From positions 1,922,001 to 1,986,000 of the forward strand of contig NZ_JBDFMD010000001.1 in assembly GCF_047238105.1 (NCBI RefSeq): a DNA stretch of 64,000 nucleotides, written 5' to 3'. The first letter of the stretch is position 1. Each line of letters begins with the position of its first letter. Under the pieces are notes generated by a model, which saw only the letters and a program-made list of their open reading frames with translations, made no database searches and was not told the origin of the DNA. Below are positions 1 to 8,378 of the stretch, one piece after another. The stretch is from Paenibacillus_D sp047238105 (lineage in GTDB: Bacteria; Bacillota; Bacilli; Paenibacillales; Paenibacillaceae). The position numbers were made by a program, and so were the translations under genes.

Positions 1-813
1 ATGTGGGCCGGACTGATGCTGGGAATGATCATCCCGCTGCTCGTCATCGGATATTTCCGGCTGCGGGGACTTGATAAATACAACACAGTGGCGCTAGCAG
101 CAACCTATGGATCCGTGAGCATCGTTACGTATGGTGCAGGTGTTGACTTTGTCGAAGGCCTGGGGCTCAGCTTCGAGGGGTACATGAACGCGATCGTCGC
201 ACTGATGGAGGTGCCAGCGATATTGGTGTCCCTGATCATGCTTAAGGCGTGGAAGAGCGCAGGTGCCGCACGCAAGCCGTCCACAGCGGCTACTCTACAG
301 TCCCGGTGGCTGCCTCTCCCCCAGCTTCCTTGGGCGTCCGTTCACGAAGCGCTGCTTAGCAAGAGCGTGCTGCTTCTCATCGGCGGGCTGGCGATTGGCT
401 GGATTTGCGGCGAGGAAGCCCTTCCTGTTGTCGGCCCGCTCTTCATCGATATGTACCGCGGCTTCCTCCTCTTGTTCTTGCTCGGCATGGGGCTCGTGTG
501 CGGCGCGAAGCTGAAGGAGCTTCGCCGCGAGCAGCTGTCGCTCCTGCCTTTCGCGCTGCTTGCCCCCGTCCTCTTCGGCTCGCTTGGCGTGTGGGTCGGT
601 TCGATCATCGACCTGTCGATCGGCGGCGCTGTGCTGCTCGGCGTGCTTGCGGGCAGCGCTTCGTATATCGCGGCACCAGCCGCCCTGCGCGCATCTGTAC
701 CGGAGGCGTCGCCTTCGATCTATCTGACACTTGCACTGGGCATCACCTTTCCCTTCAATCTGTCGGTCGGGATTCCCCTCTTCTATGCGGTCGCGCAGCT
801 ACTGTACGGATAA
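1..813 (+). CDS. SbtA-like sodium-dependent bicarbonate transporter, 5' part outside window
   Basis: C-terminal 270 residues of a membrane protein of the SbtA (sodium-dependent bicarbonate permease, DUF897) family. Hydrophobic segments alternate with short loops. The family-like stretches ATYGSVSIVTY (about residue 34) and GSASYIAAPAALR (about 218) lie in the two halves of the transporter. Full-length relatives have roughly 90 more residues at the N-terminus, so the ATG at base 1 is probably an internal methionine and the gene starts upstream of the window. The family imports bicarbonate with Na+ in cyanobacteria; the substrate in Firmicutes is unproven. No terminator follows; a dispersed hairpin repeat begins 9 bases after the stop. 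Confidence 0.8.
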   Translation: MWAGLMLGMIIPLLVIGYFRLRGLDKYNTVALAATYGSVSIVTYGAGVDFVEGLGLSFEGYMNAIVALMEVPAILVSLIMLKAWKSAGAARKPSTAATLQSRWLPLPQLPWASVHEALLSKSVLLLIGGLAIGWICGEEALPVVGPLFIDMYRGFLLLFLLGMGLVCGAKLKELRREQLSLLPFALLAPVLFGSLGVWVGSIIDLSIGGAVLLGVLAGSASYIAAPAALRASVPEASPSIYLTLALGITFPFNLSVGIPLFYAVAQLLYG

Positions 814-821
814 GTGCCGAA

Positions 822-882
822 CGCCGTGTGCTTACGAAGTCGGTTTTGCTTTGCATAACTTTTAGGTGACGCCGTTTCACCT
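822..882 (-). repeat. Dispersed two-hairpin module, copy 1
   Basis: Read on the minus strand this 61-base segment begins AGGTGAAACGGCGTCACCT and continues through a GTTATGCAAAGCAAAAC hairpin to CTTCGTAAGCACACGGCG. It matches nearly base for base the plus-strand segment at 10499-10560 and most of 47646-47700. It lies between the transporter stop and the kapB stop. Confidence 0.75.
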
Positions 883-905
883 GGTCTGGCGGTGAGTGCG
901 GCGCG

Positions 906-1292
906 CTACTTGTACTCCCGCCGCAAACCGTCCAGCTGCTGCAGACCGCGCTCGGCCCAGCGCTTCAGCTTGTCCAGCATCTCGATCTCCGCTTGCAGCG
1001 CCAGCTCCAGCGACGCCTTGTAGTCCGGCACATCGCCCGCATGCGGCTGGATGTCCCGCAGCGGCACCAGCGCCTTCTCGGTGTAGCTGAGCGCACGGCG
1101 TTCGTGGAACATCGGGACGTCGGGGTTGTACGGATGATGCAGGTCTCCCTGATCGGGATGCTTGAGCACCGCCAGCACCTTGACTACGGCGCGGGGCGAG
1201 CCCGGTTCCACCAGTTCTCCGACATAGACACCGCTTTTATAATTCATCTTGACGATGGTTCCGCTTGTCAGTTCCTGTCCTGATTCCTTCAT
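906..1292 (-). CDS. kapB: Kinase-associated protein B (KapB) family
   Basis: A 128-residue protein matching Bacillus KapB, which supports KinB-dependent entry into sporulation. The family core KVLAVLKHPDQGDLH is followed by FHERRAL, and the C-terminus holds the typical AERGLQQLDGLRREYK-like helix. The start is placed at the internal ATG (position 1292) because GGGGGAGTG sits a proper distance upstream; an ATG 17 codons earlier has no such site. No lipobox cysteine is visible, so this copy should be cytoplasmic. No kinB is in the window, so its partner is unknown. Confidence 0.85.
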   Translation of the reverse strand: MKESGQELTSGTIVKMNYKSGVYVGELVEPGSPRAVVKVLAVLKHPDQGDLHHPYNPDVPMFHERRALSYTEKALVPLRDIQPHAGDVPDYKASLELALQAEIEMLDKLKRWAERGLQQLDGLRREYK

Positions 1293-1353
1293 CTCAGCAC
1301 TCCCCCATGTCGAATCATGTTGTATCGTCCATCTTACCAACATGATGGTTTAC

Positions 1354-1369
1354 TTATCCTTTAGGATAA
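1354..1369. promoter_or_regulatory. Inverted repeat in divergent promoter region
   Basis: TTATCCT-TT-AGGATAA is a 7-bp inverted repeat between the divergent kapB and glycosyltransferase genes, about 40 bases upstream of the -35 box at 1408. It could be an operator; no known regulator is assigned. The half-site TTATCCTAA recurs at 4822-4830. Confidence 0.35.
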
Positions 1370-1407
1370 TTTAATGTAGTAGAAAGGCGCAAGTGCTATT
1401 TCTGAAC

Positions 1408-1436
1408 TTGTCTTGGCTGCTTTCAAGTCGTAATAT
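1408..1436 (+). promoter_or_regulatory. Sigma-A-like promoter of glycosyltransferase
   Basis: TTGTCT at 1408-1413, a 17-base spacer and TAATAT at 1431-1436. Transcription would start near 1443, just ahead of the AGGTGAG ribosome binding site for the ATG at 1460. Confidence 0.5.
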
Positions 1437-1459
1437 GGTAATTAGGAAAAGTAGGTGAG

Positions 1460-2581
1460 ATGATGCGGAAGAAAAGAGTACTTCTGCTCTCCGAAGGGTT
1501 CGGCTCCGGACATACCCAAGCTGCATACGCGCTTGCTATGGGACTGAAGCAGCTCTCCCCGGGCATTCAGGCCCGCGTGATTGAATTGGGCAAATTTCTC
1601 AATCCGATCGTCGGCCCCTGGATCATGTCTGCGTACCGCAAGACGGTCAGCAAGCAGCCAAAGCTTGTCGGCATGATGTATCGCACGCAGTACCACAAAT
1701 CGCTGAACCGCTTTGCCCAGCTTGCGCTGCATCGCGTTTTTTATACCCAGACCTCCCAGCTCATCACCCAATTGAAGCCCGATCTCATCGTCTGCACCCA
1801 CCCGGTGCCCAATGCGGTCGTCGCCCGGCTCAAGCGGCTTGGACTGGATGTACCGCTATATACGCTGATTACAGACTACGATGCCCACGGCACCTGGACC
1901 AGCCCGGAAGTGAACAAGTACCTGGTCTCGACGCCGCTCGTAAAGAAGAAGCTGATGACACACGGCATCCCGCCGGGGCGGATCGAAGTAACCGGCATTC
2001 CCGTGCATCCCAAGTTCTGGACATCGTATGATAAACCGGCCATTCAGCAGGAATTCCAGCTCAAGAGCATGCCGACGGTACTGATCATGGGCGGAGGCTG
2101 GGGAATGCTCAGCGATAACAACCACATCATGGAATATATGACCCAGTGGAGGGAAACCATACAACTGATCTTCTGCGTCGGCAATAACGAGAAAGTGCAG
2201 GAGAAATTGCTGGCTGATCCCAGCTTCCAGCACCCCAACATCAAGATTCTCGGATTTACCAACGATGTCAGCAAGCTGATGGATGTCTCCGATCTGCTCA
2301 TCACCAAGCCGGGCGGCATGACCTGCACGGAAGGACTGAGCAAGGGCATCCCGATGCTGTTCTACGAGCCGATCCCCGGTCAGGAGGAGGAGAACTGCGA
2401 GTACTTCATCCAGCACGGCTTCGGCGAGATGCTCAGCTCGACCGAGACGATCGACAAATGGTTCACCATGATCAAGGAGCCTTATGCGGCTTCCCGCTTC
2501 CGGCACACCCTGATCAACAAGCGCAATCAGCAGTACAGCCCGACCAAATGCTCTCAAGCCGTCCTGGCGATGATGCAGTAA
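1460..2581 (+). CDS. MGDG synthase-type glycosyltransferase (diacylglycerol glucosyltransferase-like)
   Basis: A 373-residue GT-B enzyme. The N-terminal MGDG-synthase domain starts with VLLLSEGFGSGHTQAA, the family donor/acceptor loop. The C-terminal domain has the UDP-sugar site around ITKPGGMTCTEGLSKGIPML (about 275-295), as in Bacillus UgtP and MurG-type enzymes. Relatives transfer glucose from UDP-glucose to diacylglycerol, making glycolipid anchors for lipoteichoic acid at the inner membrane face. Two ATGs are adjacent at the start (MMRKK); AGGTGAG lies just upstream. It stands alone, with its own promoter and terminator. The exact lipid product cannot be read from sequence. Confidence 0.85.
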   Translation: MMRKKRVLLLSEGFGSGHTQAAYALAMGLKQLSPGIQARVIELGKFLNPIVGPWIMSAYRKTVSKQPKLVGMMYRTQYHKSLNRFAQLALHRVFYTQTSQLITQLKPDLIVCTHPVPNAVVARLKRLGLDVPLYTLITDYDAHGTWTSPEVNKYLVSTPLVKKKLMTHGIPPGRIEVTGIPVHPKFWTSYDKPAIQQEFQLKSMPTVLIMGGGWGMLSDNNHIMEYMTQWRETIQLIFCVGNNEKVQEKLLADPSFQHPNIKILGFTNDVSKLMDVSDLLITKPGGMTCTEGLSKGIPMLFYEPIPGQEEENCEYFIQHGFGEMLSSTETIDKWFTMIKEPYAASRFRHTLINKRNQQYSPTKCSQAVLAMMQ

Positions 2582-2646
2582 GCCCTTGCGGCCTTCCGTC
2601 CCGCTTATCGCCTTGCGCGGGCTGAGATATACACCCTAGAGAACGA

Positions 2647-2684
2647 CCGTCGCTTGCATGTCAAGACGGCGGTTTATTATTTTC
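2647..2684 (+). terminator. Intrinsic terminator after glycosyltransferase
   Basis: CCGTC at 2647-2651 pairs with GACGG at 2665-2669, extended by TTG/CAA inside, followed by a T-rich run at 2673-2683. Confidence 0.65.
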
Positions 2685-2754
2685 TCTGCAGCAACCTGCT
2701 TATGCGTGTAGGCCACTGGTGTAATAATAGAAGAAACAAAACGGAGGGACTGCT

Positions 2755-4170
2755 ATGAACGGCAAATCGCTTGACGGAAAAACGATCATCCTGCGGCTGG
2801 AACTGGACACCAAACTGGCCAACTTTAGTCGCGCCGCTTCGGCGATCGAGGGGGCGGGCGGAGACGTCGTCGCCATCGACGTGATCCAGACGGGACGGGA
2901 GCGGACGATCCGGGACTTGACCGTCAAGGTCGAGGCGGCCTCGATGACGAATCGGATCGCTGCGGCGCTTGGCGAGCTGCCCGGCATCCGGCTGGTCAAT
3001 GTATCCGACCGCACCTTCCTTCTCCATCTGGGCGGCAAAATCGCCATCGCGCCCAAGTCACCCATCCAGAACCGCGACGATCTCTCACGCGTCTATACGC
3101 CTGAGGTCGCCCGTGTCTGCACCGCCATCCACGAGGATCCGTCCAAAGCTTTCACCCTTACGGTCAAGCGCAACATGGTTGCTGTCGTCTCGGATGGCAG
3201 CGCCGTCCTTGGGCTGGGCAACATCGGACCGTATGCAGCCATGCCCGTGATGGAGGGCAAGGCGATGCTGTTCAAGCAATTTGCAGAGGTCGATGCTTTC
3301 CCTATCTGCCTCGACACGCAAGATACAGAGAGCATCATCGCATCAGTCAAAGCGATCGCGCCCGCCTTCGGCGGCATCAATCTGGAGGACATCGCCGCGC
3401 CCCGCTGCTTCGAGATCGAACGCAGACTGCGCGAGGAGCTCGATATCCCGGTCTTCCATGACGATCAGCACGGTACCGCTGTCGTCCTGTATGCCGGGCT
3501 GATCAATGCGCTCAAGCTGGTCGGCAAGTCGATAAGCGACGTGCGCATCGTCGTCTGCGGCATCGGAGCCGCCGGCACCGCCTGTACGAAGATGCTGCTC
3601 GCCGGTGGGGCCCGGCATGTGCTGGGGGTCGACCGCGAAGGCATCCTGACGGCCGACCGCACCTACGCGCACCCGATGTGGCAATGGTATGCCGAGCATA
3701 CCAATCCGGATCGGCTGCAGGGCGGTCTTGCCGAGGCGCTGCAGCAGGCGGATGTATTCATCGGCGTCTCCGCCGGGGGCATCCTGACCCGCGAGCATAT
3801 CCGTTCGATGGCCGAGCAGCCGATCGTCTTCGCCATGGCCAACCCGGAGCCCGAGATCCGGCCGGAGCTGGCGGAGGACCTCGTCGCCGTGTTCGCCACC
3901 GGGCGGTCCGACTATCCCAACCAGATCAACAATGTCCTCTGCTTCCCCGGCATCTTCCGCGGAGCGCTCGACTGCCGGGCCAGCGAGATCAACGAGCCGA
4001 TGAAGCTCGCAGCCGCCGAGGCGATCGCGGCCGTCATCGAACCCGAAGAACTGGGGCCGCATTACATCATCCCCAGCGTCTTCAACCAGCGCGTTGTCGA
4101 AGAAGTCAGAAGACGGGTCATCCAGGCGGCCCTCCAGAGCGGCGTCGCACGCAAAGAGCCGCGGGAATAA
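2755..4170 (+). CDS. NAD-type malic enzyme with N-terminal ACT domain
   Basis: A 471-residue malate dehydrogenase (decarboxylating), converting malate to pyruvate and CO2. Residues 10-85 form an ACT ligand-binding domain (IILRLELDTKLANFSRAASA). The malic domain follows, with VYTPEVARVC (catalytic Tyr region), GLGNIGPYAAMPVMEGKA and the metal/substrate motif FHDDQHGTAVV. The C-terminal Rossmann domain has VVCGIGAAGTA. The ACT domain suggests allosteric control by an amino acid or similar ligand; which one is unknown. The ribosome binding site is CGGAGGG. A GC-rich hairpin enclosing the stop codon marks the transcript end. Confidence 0.9.
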   Translation: MNGKSLDGKTIILRLELDTKLANFSRAASAIEGAGGDVVAIDVIQTGRERTIRDLTVKVEAASMTNRIAAALGELPGIRLVNVSDRTFLLHLGGKIAIAPKSPIQNRDDLSRVYTPEVARVCTAIHEDPSKAFTLTVKRNMVAVVSDGSAVLGLGNIGPYAAMPVMEGKAMLFKQFAEVDAFPICLDTQDTESIIASVKAIAPAFGGINLEDIAAPRCFEIERRLREELDIPVFHDDQHGTAVVLYAGLINALKLVGKSISDVRIVVCGIGAAGTACTKMLLAGGARHVLGVDREGILTADRTYAHPMWQWYAEHTNPDRLQGGLAEALQQADVFIGVSAGGILTREHIRSMAEQPIVFAMANPEPEIRPELAEDLVAVFATGRSDYPNQINNVLCFPGIFRGALDCRASEINEPMKLAAAEAIAAVIEPEELGPHYIIPSVFNQRVVEEVRRRVIQAALQSGVARKEPRE

Positions 4171-4181
4171 CCCCGCGGCTC
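4156..4181. terminator. Hairpin between convergent genes
   Basis: GAGCCGCGGG pairs perfectly with CCCGCGGCTC around a 6-base loop that contains the malic enzyme stop codon. T-runs are weak on both strands, so it is best read as a shared 3' end structure for the malic enzyme gene and the convergent ridA gene. Confidence 0.45.
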
Positions 4182-4222
4182 ACGAGCGGGATACAGATCT
4201 CCCGACACGAATTGATGATTCC

Positions 4223-4630
4223 CTATTGGTGATCCGTCTCTAGTCTGGCCGCCCACCACTCGATCTCGACCTTCAGCTCCGGCAGGCCCAGTGCCGTCAG
4301 ATACCCCACTGTCATCGACGGATAGCTCGTTCCGAACAACGCGCCCCACTGCTCGTACAAGTAGGTCCAATCCAACTCTTCGGTAGCCCAGATATTGACC
4401 TTGATGACGTCCTCGGCACGCAGCTGCTGCGACTGCAGCAGCGCCTCGATGTTGCGGAACGTGCCCGCGATCTGATCCTGGATCGACTCAGGGATGCTGC
4501 CGTCGGCTGCAGTGCCGACCTGTCCCGAGCTCACATAGAGCTCGGCTCCCCTGGGGATCCTCGTCAGATGGCTGTAGTTGCCTACAGGGGGGCTAACGCC
4601 CGCCGGATTCATTCGTAATATACCGCTCAT
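4223..4630 (-). CDS. RidA family (YjgF/UK114) protein
   Basis: About 135 residues with the RidA fold: ELYVSSGQVGTAADG near residue 30, QIAGTFRNIEALLQ in the middle and YPSMTVGYLTAL near the end. RidA proteins hydrolyse reactive enamine/imine intermediates from PLP enzymes, but this subfamily lacks the usual IPGRS-like ending and its substrate is unknown. The ATG at 4630 is chosen because AAGGTGA lies 7 bases upstream; an in-frame TTG eight codons earlier would overlap that site. A structured region lies upstream at 4691-4784. Confidence 0.8.
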   Translation of the reverse strand: MSGILRMNPAGVSPPVGNYSHLTRIPRGAELYVSSGQVGTAADGSIPESIQDQIAGTFRNIEALLQSQQLRAEDVIKVNIWATEELDWTYLYEQWGALFGTSYPSMTVGYLTALGLPELKVEIEWWAARLETDHQ

Positions 4631-4690
4631 TCTCCAATCACCTTCACTTTTCAAATAGTGCTATTTTCTCCTCACCCATAGACAGACTGC

Positions 4691-4784
4691 TCCCGTCTGC
4701 CGGATGCTAGAAAAAAACAGCCGTGGAGTATCCGTAGCCGGACGCGAGCGACGCAAGCCAATTTTTCTTCATGGCGGATACTCC
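4691..4784 (-). promoter_or_regulatory. Structured intergenic RNA, terminator or leader
   Basis: On the minus strand GGAGTATCCG (4784-4775) pairs perfectly with CGGATACTCC (4734-4725) around a 40-base GC-rich loop. A run of seven T follows at 4717-4711, then a small CAGAC/GTCTG hairpin. It lies after the NlpC/P60 stop (4863) and before ridA (4630). It may be the NlpC terminator or an attenuator-like leader of ridA. It does not match a riboswitch class I can recall. Confidence 0.4.
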
Positions 4785-4862
4785 CCTCTCCTAGTAAAGT
4801 GATCGTGTTGGATCTATAAACTTATCCTAAAGTTTGGATGCTTGTCTGTCAACAAGTTCCGG

Positions 4863-5849
4863 CTACAGCGCCGAACCGCCGAAGAGGAAACGATGCTCCC
4901 AATGTCTGCCGGCAATACTGTCGGTGCGCACGCCTCCGGACTCTTTGGAGTACGTATGCAGGATCTGGCCATTGCCCAGGTAGATGCCGACATGCGTGAT
5001 CGTCGCTGTAGATTTGTTAATCCCGCTGTACGACGATGCGCTTGTCCCTTTGTAACTCATGAAGAACATCAGATCGCCACGCTTGAGATTGCGCCAGTTG
5101 GATTTGGCATTGCCTTTGTTTTTGACATAGGCGCCCTGACCTCTGGAATCTGCCGGCAAGGTAATGCCCAGCCCGTTCAAGAATGCCCGTCTGACAAAGT
5201 CCGAGCAGTCAAAGGTTGCCGTGCTGCTGCGATTGGAGCCATATTGATACGGAGTGCCTAGGAATCGCATGCCTGCTGTGATGGCCCGCTCGGCGCTTCC
5301 GTTCTGCGAAGTGCCGCCGCTGGCCGGGGGCTGCGCTGCGCTTCCGCCGACCCGGATATACTTGGCCTGGCTGCTGACATACCCCGTCCTGCCGCTGGAG
5401 TCGCGTACATGGTACCAATAGGAGTTCGGCTGACTCAGGATCGTTACCGTCTCGCCTTTGCCGATATATCGGATGCGGGACGCGCCGGTAGACGGGCCTG
5501 TCCGGAATGAGACGGAAGATACGATCGTTCCCGTACCGCTTCCCGTGCCGCTTCCCGTACTTCCGGAGCCGCCGGAGGATGCGGTTATGTATTGCGAGCT
5601 GGAGGACACATAGCCTGTCGTGCCGCCTGCGTCGCGGACCCGGTACCAGTAAGAGTTGGGCTGGCCCAGAACCGTCAGCCGTTCTCCGGCCTTCAGATAA
5701 CGTTTAACATGGGAAGAAGTGTTGGGCTGGTCACGGAAACTGACAGACTTTTTGACTTGAATGGTCGCTGCGGCCTCCGCACGCTCTGTGACGGGCAGGA
5801 GCGGCATCAGCAGGGTCAGGACTATAACAATGAGCAAGGATTTTTTCAA
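4863..5849 (-). CDS. Secreted cell-wall hydrolase, 2x SH3b + NlpC/P60
   Basis: About 328 residues. A signal peptide (KKSLLIVIVLTLLM then AEA-A near residue 27) precedes two bacterial SH3 repeats (about 30-90 and 108-167), each with the same PNSYWY-VRD-TGYVSS core, joined by a Gly/Ser linker. The C-terminal NlpC/P60 domain has catalytic Cys in TATFDCSDFVRRAF (about 216), His in ITHVGIYLG (about 285) and a third polar residue at ILHTYS. It should cut D-gamma-glutamyl-mDAP bonds in peptidoglycan. The start is TTG at 5849, which has GGAGG 9 bases upstream; the TTG three codons earlier abuts the GGAGG. A cre-like site upstream suggests CcpA control. Confidence 0.88.
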   Translation of the reverse strand: MKKSLLIVIVLTLLMPLLPVTERAEAAATIQVKKSVSFRDQPNTSSHVKRYLKAGERLTVLGQPNSYWYRVRDAGGTTGYVSSSSQYITASSGGSGSTGSGTGSGTGTIVSSVSFRTGPSTGASRIRYIGKGETVTILSQPNSYWYHVRDSSGRTGYVSSQAKYIRVGGSAAQPPASGGTSQNGSAERAITAGMRFLGTPYQYGSNRSSTATFDCSDFVRRAFLNGLGITLPADSRGQGAYVKNKGNAKSNWRNLKRGDLMFFMSYKGTSASSYSGINKSTATITHVGIYLGNGQILHTYSKESGGVRTDSIAGRHWEHRFLFGGSAL

Positions 5850-6040
5850 AAAATTCAACCTCCATCATGGATTATCGGGATGCGTGTCTGTCCTCCTCTC
5901 ATCCGAATGCTGTCTCCATTCTAGAGCCATCCTGTTTGCCTCTGCATCCTCCAGCAGGCCCAATTGCCCCGCTGACCGGATGCCCCCTTCACCAAGTTGG
6001 AAACCGGGGGAAAAAGATGAATAATTTCTCATCAAAATTA

Positions 6041-6056
6041 TTGAAACCGCTTTCAA
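6041..6056. promoter_or_regulatory. cre site (CcpA operator)
   Basis: TTGAAACCGCTTTCAA, minus strand TTGAAAGCGGTTTCAA, is an inverted repeat (single central mismatch) fitting the Bacillus catabolite-response element consensus. It lies about 190 bases upstream of the NlpC/P60 start and just downstream of the preceding terminator, so carbon-source control of that gene is the likely role. Confidence 0.65.
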
Positions 6057-6117
6057 ACCAAGGTTAGCCAATTATTTTGCCAAATGAATGAAATATAATT
6101 GGAAAAATCAAGGGCGA

Positions 6118-6155
6118 CCAAAAATAGGACCAGCGATGCAGGGAATCGCTGGTCC
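6118..6155 (-). terminator. Intrinsic terminator after CDF transporter
   Basis: GGACCAGCGAT at 6127-6137 pairs with ATCGCTGGTCC at 6145-6155; on the minus strand it is followed by TATTTTTGG. It separates the CDF transcript from the NlpC/P60 promoter region. Confidence 0.7.
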
Positions 6156-6207
6156 CTTCTAGGACCCGGAATAAATTGGCAGGTTAAACAAAGCGGCTCC
6201 GTGGGTA

Positions 6208-6221
6208 TAAAGCGCGCTTTA
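6208..6221. promoter_or_regulatory. 14-bp perfect palindrome
   Basis: TAAAGCGCGCTTTA lies in the 3' untranslated stretch between the CDF stop (6326) and its terminator. Nothing else was found in 6156-6325. The role is unknown. Confidence 0.3.
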
Positions 6222-6325
6222 ATCTGCTGGTTTCTGTCTGTTCTGCTAGATTAGACGATAATTTTGAGCGCAAAGTTTCATTCATTTTCTGGGATTTATG
6301 ATCATTGCATACAGACATTCTAACA

Positions 6326-7216
6326 CTACGAGGGCGCGGCTCCCATGAATGGCTCTACATGCACATGAATATGGATAATATCATGCATGCGCTTCATCCT
6401 CTTCTCGACCTCGTCGCAGATGCGGTGGCTCTCGATCAATGTGAGCGACGGGTCGACCAGGATGATGACATCGACCAATACATTACTGCCATGGATGCGC
6501 GCTTTGATATCCTTGATCTCGCGCACCCCCTTGATGGCGGCTACATCGCTCTGCATCGATTGAAGCTTCGCTTCATCAAACCCGTCAGTCAATGCATGGG
6601 TCGCGCTGTAGAAGATCTCCCATGCCGTCTTGCAGATGATCAGTCCGACTGCCAGCGCCGCTACCGGATCCAGCCACGGCAGACCGAGGCGCGCGCCCAT
6701 GATGCCGATGGCCGCACCGATACTGACCAGGGCATCCGACAGATTATCCTTGGCGGCAGCCATCAGCGCCTGGCTCTTGATCCGCGTCGCCAGGCGCCGA
6801 TTGTACGAATATACGCCAAACATCGCCACGGATGAAGCGACCGCCACCCAGAACGTCAGCATGGCCGGCGCCTCATGCGTACCCGCGAACAGACTCCGCA
6901 CCGTTCCGATCAGTACCTGCAAGCCGATCATCGCCATAATAAAAGAGGCCACGAGCGCCGCGATCGTCTCTGCGCGGAAGTGTCCGTACGGATGGTCTTT
7001 GTCCGGCGGTTTTTGCGAGATCCGCAGGCCGATGAGGACGGCGACGGAGGCGACGATATCCGAGGCGTTGTTGAGCCCGTCAGCCATCAGGGCTTCGGAT
7101 AAAAACAAATAACCGATCGTCAGCTTCAACGCCGCTAAGACAATATAACTGAAGATACTGAGCCAAGCGCCCCGTTCCCCTTGTCTGATGTTGTCATACG
7201 TTTCCAGCTCAGCCAC
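6326..7216 (-). CDS. Cation diffusion facilitator, Mn efflux type (MneP/MneS-like)
   Basis: About 296 residues. The protein reads like Bacillus MneP/MneS: YDNIRQGERGAWLSIFSY at the start, the first metal site in ADGLNNASDIVAS, HPYGHFRAET, the second site DNLSDALVSIG, and a cytoplasmic C-terminal domain ending HIHVHVEP. It exports divalent metal, probably manganese, using the proton gradient. The reading frame is open for 75 more codons upstream with no family similarity. The likely start is GTG at 7216, or the CTG at 7207, which is better spaced from GGAGG and aligns with the N-terminus of relatives. No Mn riboswitch (yybP-ykoY) was found upstream. Confidence 0.85.
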   Translation of the reverse strand: MAELETYDNIRQGERGAWLSIFSYIVLAALKLTIGYLFLSEALMADGLNNASDIVASVAVLIGLRISQKPPDKDHPYGHFRAETIAALVASFIMAMIGLQVLIGTVRSLFAGTHEAPAMLTFWVAVASSVAMFGVYSYNRRLATRIKSQALMAAAKDNLSDALVSIGAAIGIMGARLGLPWLDPVAALAVGLIICKTAWEIFYSATHALTDGFDEAKLQSMQSDVAAIKGVREIKDIKARIHGSNVLVDVIILVDPSLTLIESHRICDEVEKRMKRMHDIIHIHVHVEPFMGAAPS

Positions 7217-7525
7217 CTCCAGAGTTGCTTCCAATAGGGGTATCTTACCCGAAGTTTCCCTTGTGGGTCTAGAGAAACAGTGTTGACCCGGTGCGCTAAA
7301 TGATGCCCTGCTGCAACATGTTTGCGAGGGTTCAACTAGCCTGTCCCCTCTATGTCTACCAGTCTGCCCATCCTGGCACGCAGTCAGACTATATCGATGG
7401 CGCAGCATCACCAATAGACAAGCTCTCACCAGTCTATGCATCGCGGCAGTCCGGCGTTTGGGCGTACTAGAAATATATTCTCTTTGCGTGCCGCAGGAGC
7501 AGCGGCCGCGACTTGCAGACGCGGC

Positions 7526-7554
7526 AAAAGGGAGGGTACCATAAGGTCCCTCCC
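7526..7554 (-). terminator. Intrinsic terminator after SGNH hydrolase
   Basis: GGGAGGG at 7530-7536 pairs with CCCTCCC at 7548-7554 (inner ACC/GGT), followed on the minus strand by TTTTGCC. The rest of 7217-7525 shows no gene or recognised RNA. Confidence 0.6.
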
Positions 7555-7582
7555 CCAGGCAAAAGCCTTGGCTTGCTCGTAT

Positions 7583-8245
7583 CTACCGTTTGAAGAAAAT
7601 ATCCAATTCGCTTTTATTGACGGCGATCAGCCATTCCTCGGCGATAATATCATGACCGGCGGCTGTCGGGTGGACGCCGTCCCATAGCCAGTATGCCGCG
7701 TCTGCGCGCTGCGCGGCCTTATCGTAAGCCCCCTGCAGCGGCACGAAGACAGCGCCGTATTCCTCTGCCAGTCCCTGCAGGATCTCGCTATAGCGCCGCA
7801 GCATGTCCTGCCATCCGTCCCAGCGTTCGCTGGTTGCGGAACCGGGCAGTGCAAACGGCTCACACAGCACCAGAGCAGACGCTGGCAGCACCTCCCGGGT
7901 CTCCTCCAGCAGATGGCGGTAGACACGCTCGAAGCGGTCGGTCACACCGGTTGGCAGATTGTTCATGATGCGCCAGATATCGTTGATGCCGATCAGGATG
8001 CTGAGCAGATCCGGCCTCAGGCTGATAGCGTCTTCATTCATACGCGCATAGAGATCGGAGACACGGTTGCCGCTGATGCCCCGGTTGAGGAACAACGGCT
8101 GCTGTTCGGCATACAGGCTGCCGAGCTTGCTGGCGATCAGATTCGGATAGCCTTGCCCCAGCACATGATTCTGGTCCTCGCCCCGTCCTCGTCCGCAATC
8201 CGTGATGGAATCTCCGGTAAACAATATCGTCGTAGCCTGGCCCAT
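7583..8245 (-). CDS. SGNH/GDSL hydrolase
   Basis: About 220 residues with all four SGNH blocks: block I FTGDSITDCGRG (catalytic Ser), Gly in block II GISGNRVSD, Asn in block III IGINDIWR, and block V DGVHPTAAGH (catalytic Asp and His). No signal peptide, so cytoplasmic. Relatives near glycan genes in Paenibacillus deacetylate or deacylate sugars; the substrate here is unknown. The ATG at 8245 has AAAGGGAGAG 8 bases upstream and is preferred over a TTG eight codons earlier. Confidence 0.85.
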   Translation of the reverse strand: MGQATTILFTGDSITDCGRGRGEDQNHVLGQGYPNLIASKLGSLYAEQQPLFLNRGISGNRVSDLYARMNEDAISLRPDLLSILIGINDIWRIMNNLPTGVTDRFERVYRHLLEETREVLPASALVLCEPFALPGSATSERWDGWQDMLRRYSEILQGLAEEYGAVFVPLQGAYDKAAQRADAAYWLWDGVHPTAAGHDIIAEEWLIAVNKSELDIFFKR

Positions 8246-8378
8246 GCCAACATCTCTCCCTTTTTCCAATTGGTCTGTCTGTTGTCTATATTAAGCAGTT
8301 GGTGACAGCTTGGCAATAGCCAGACGCCTTTCGCTTGCGTCACATCCCGCTTCATTCTGGCCGCTCTCCGGCAGAGTG

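Noticed and set aside
2618..2645. TPP riboswitch-like words GGGCTGAGAT and ACCCTAGAGAAC
   Set aside because: The conserved CCUGAUC and P4/P5 parts are absent, the segment runs into a terminator of the previous gene, and the next gene is a malic enzyme.
5859..6120. c-di-AMP (ydaO) riboswitch upstream of the NlpC/P60 gene
   Set aside because: This class is common before wall hydrolases, but the GGGGGA, GGGUGAAU and pseudoknot elements could not be found.
7217..7500. Manganese riboswitch (yybP-ykoY) before the CDF exporter
   Set aside because: Neither the conserved GGGGAGUAG nor the paired loop was seen.
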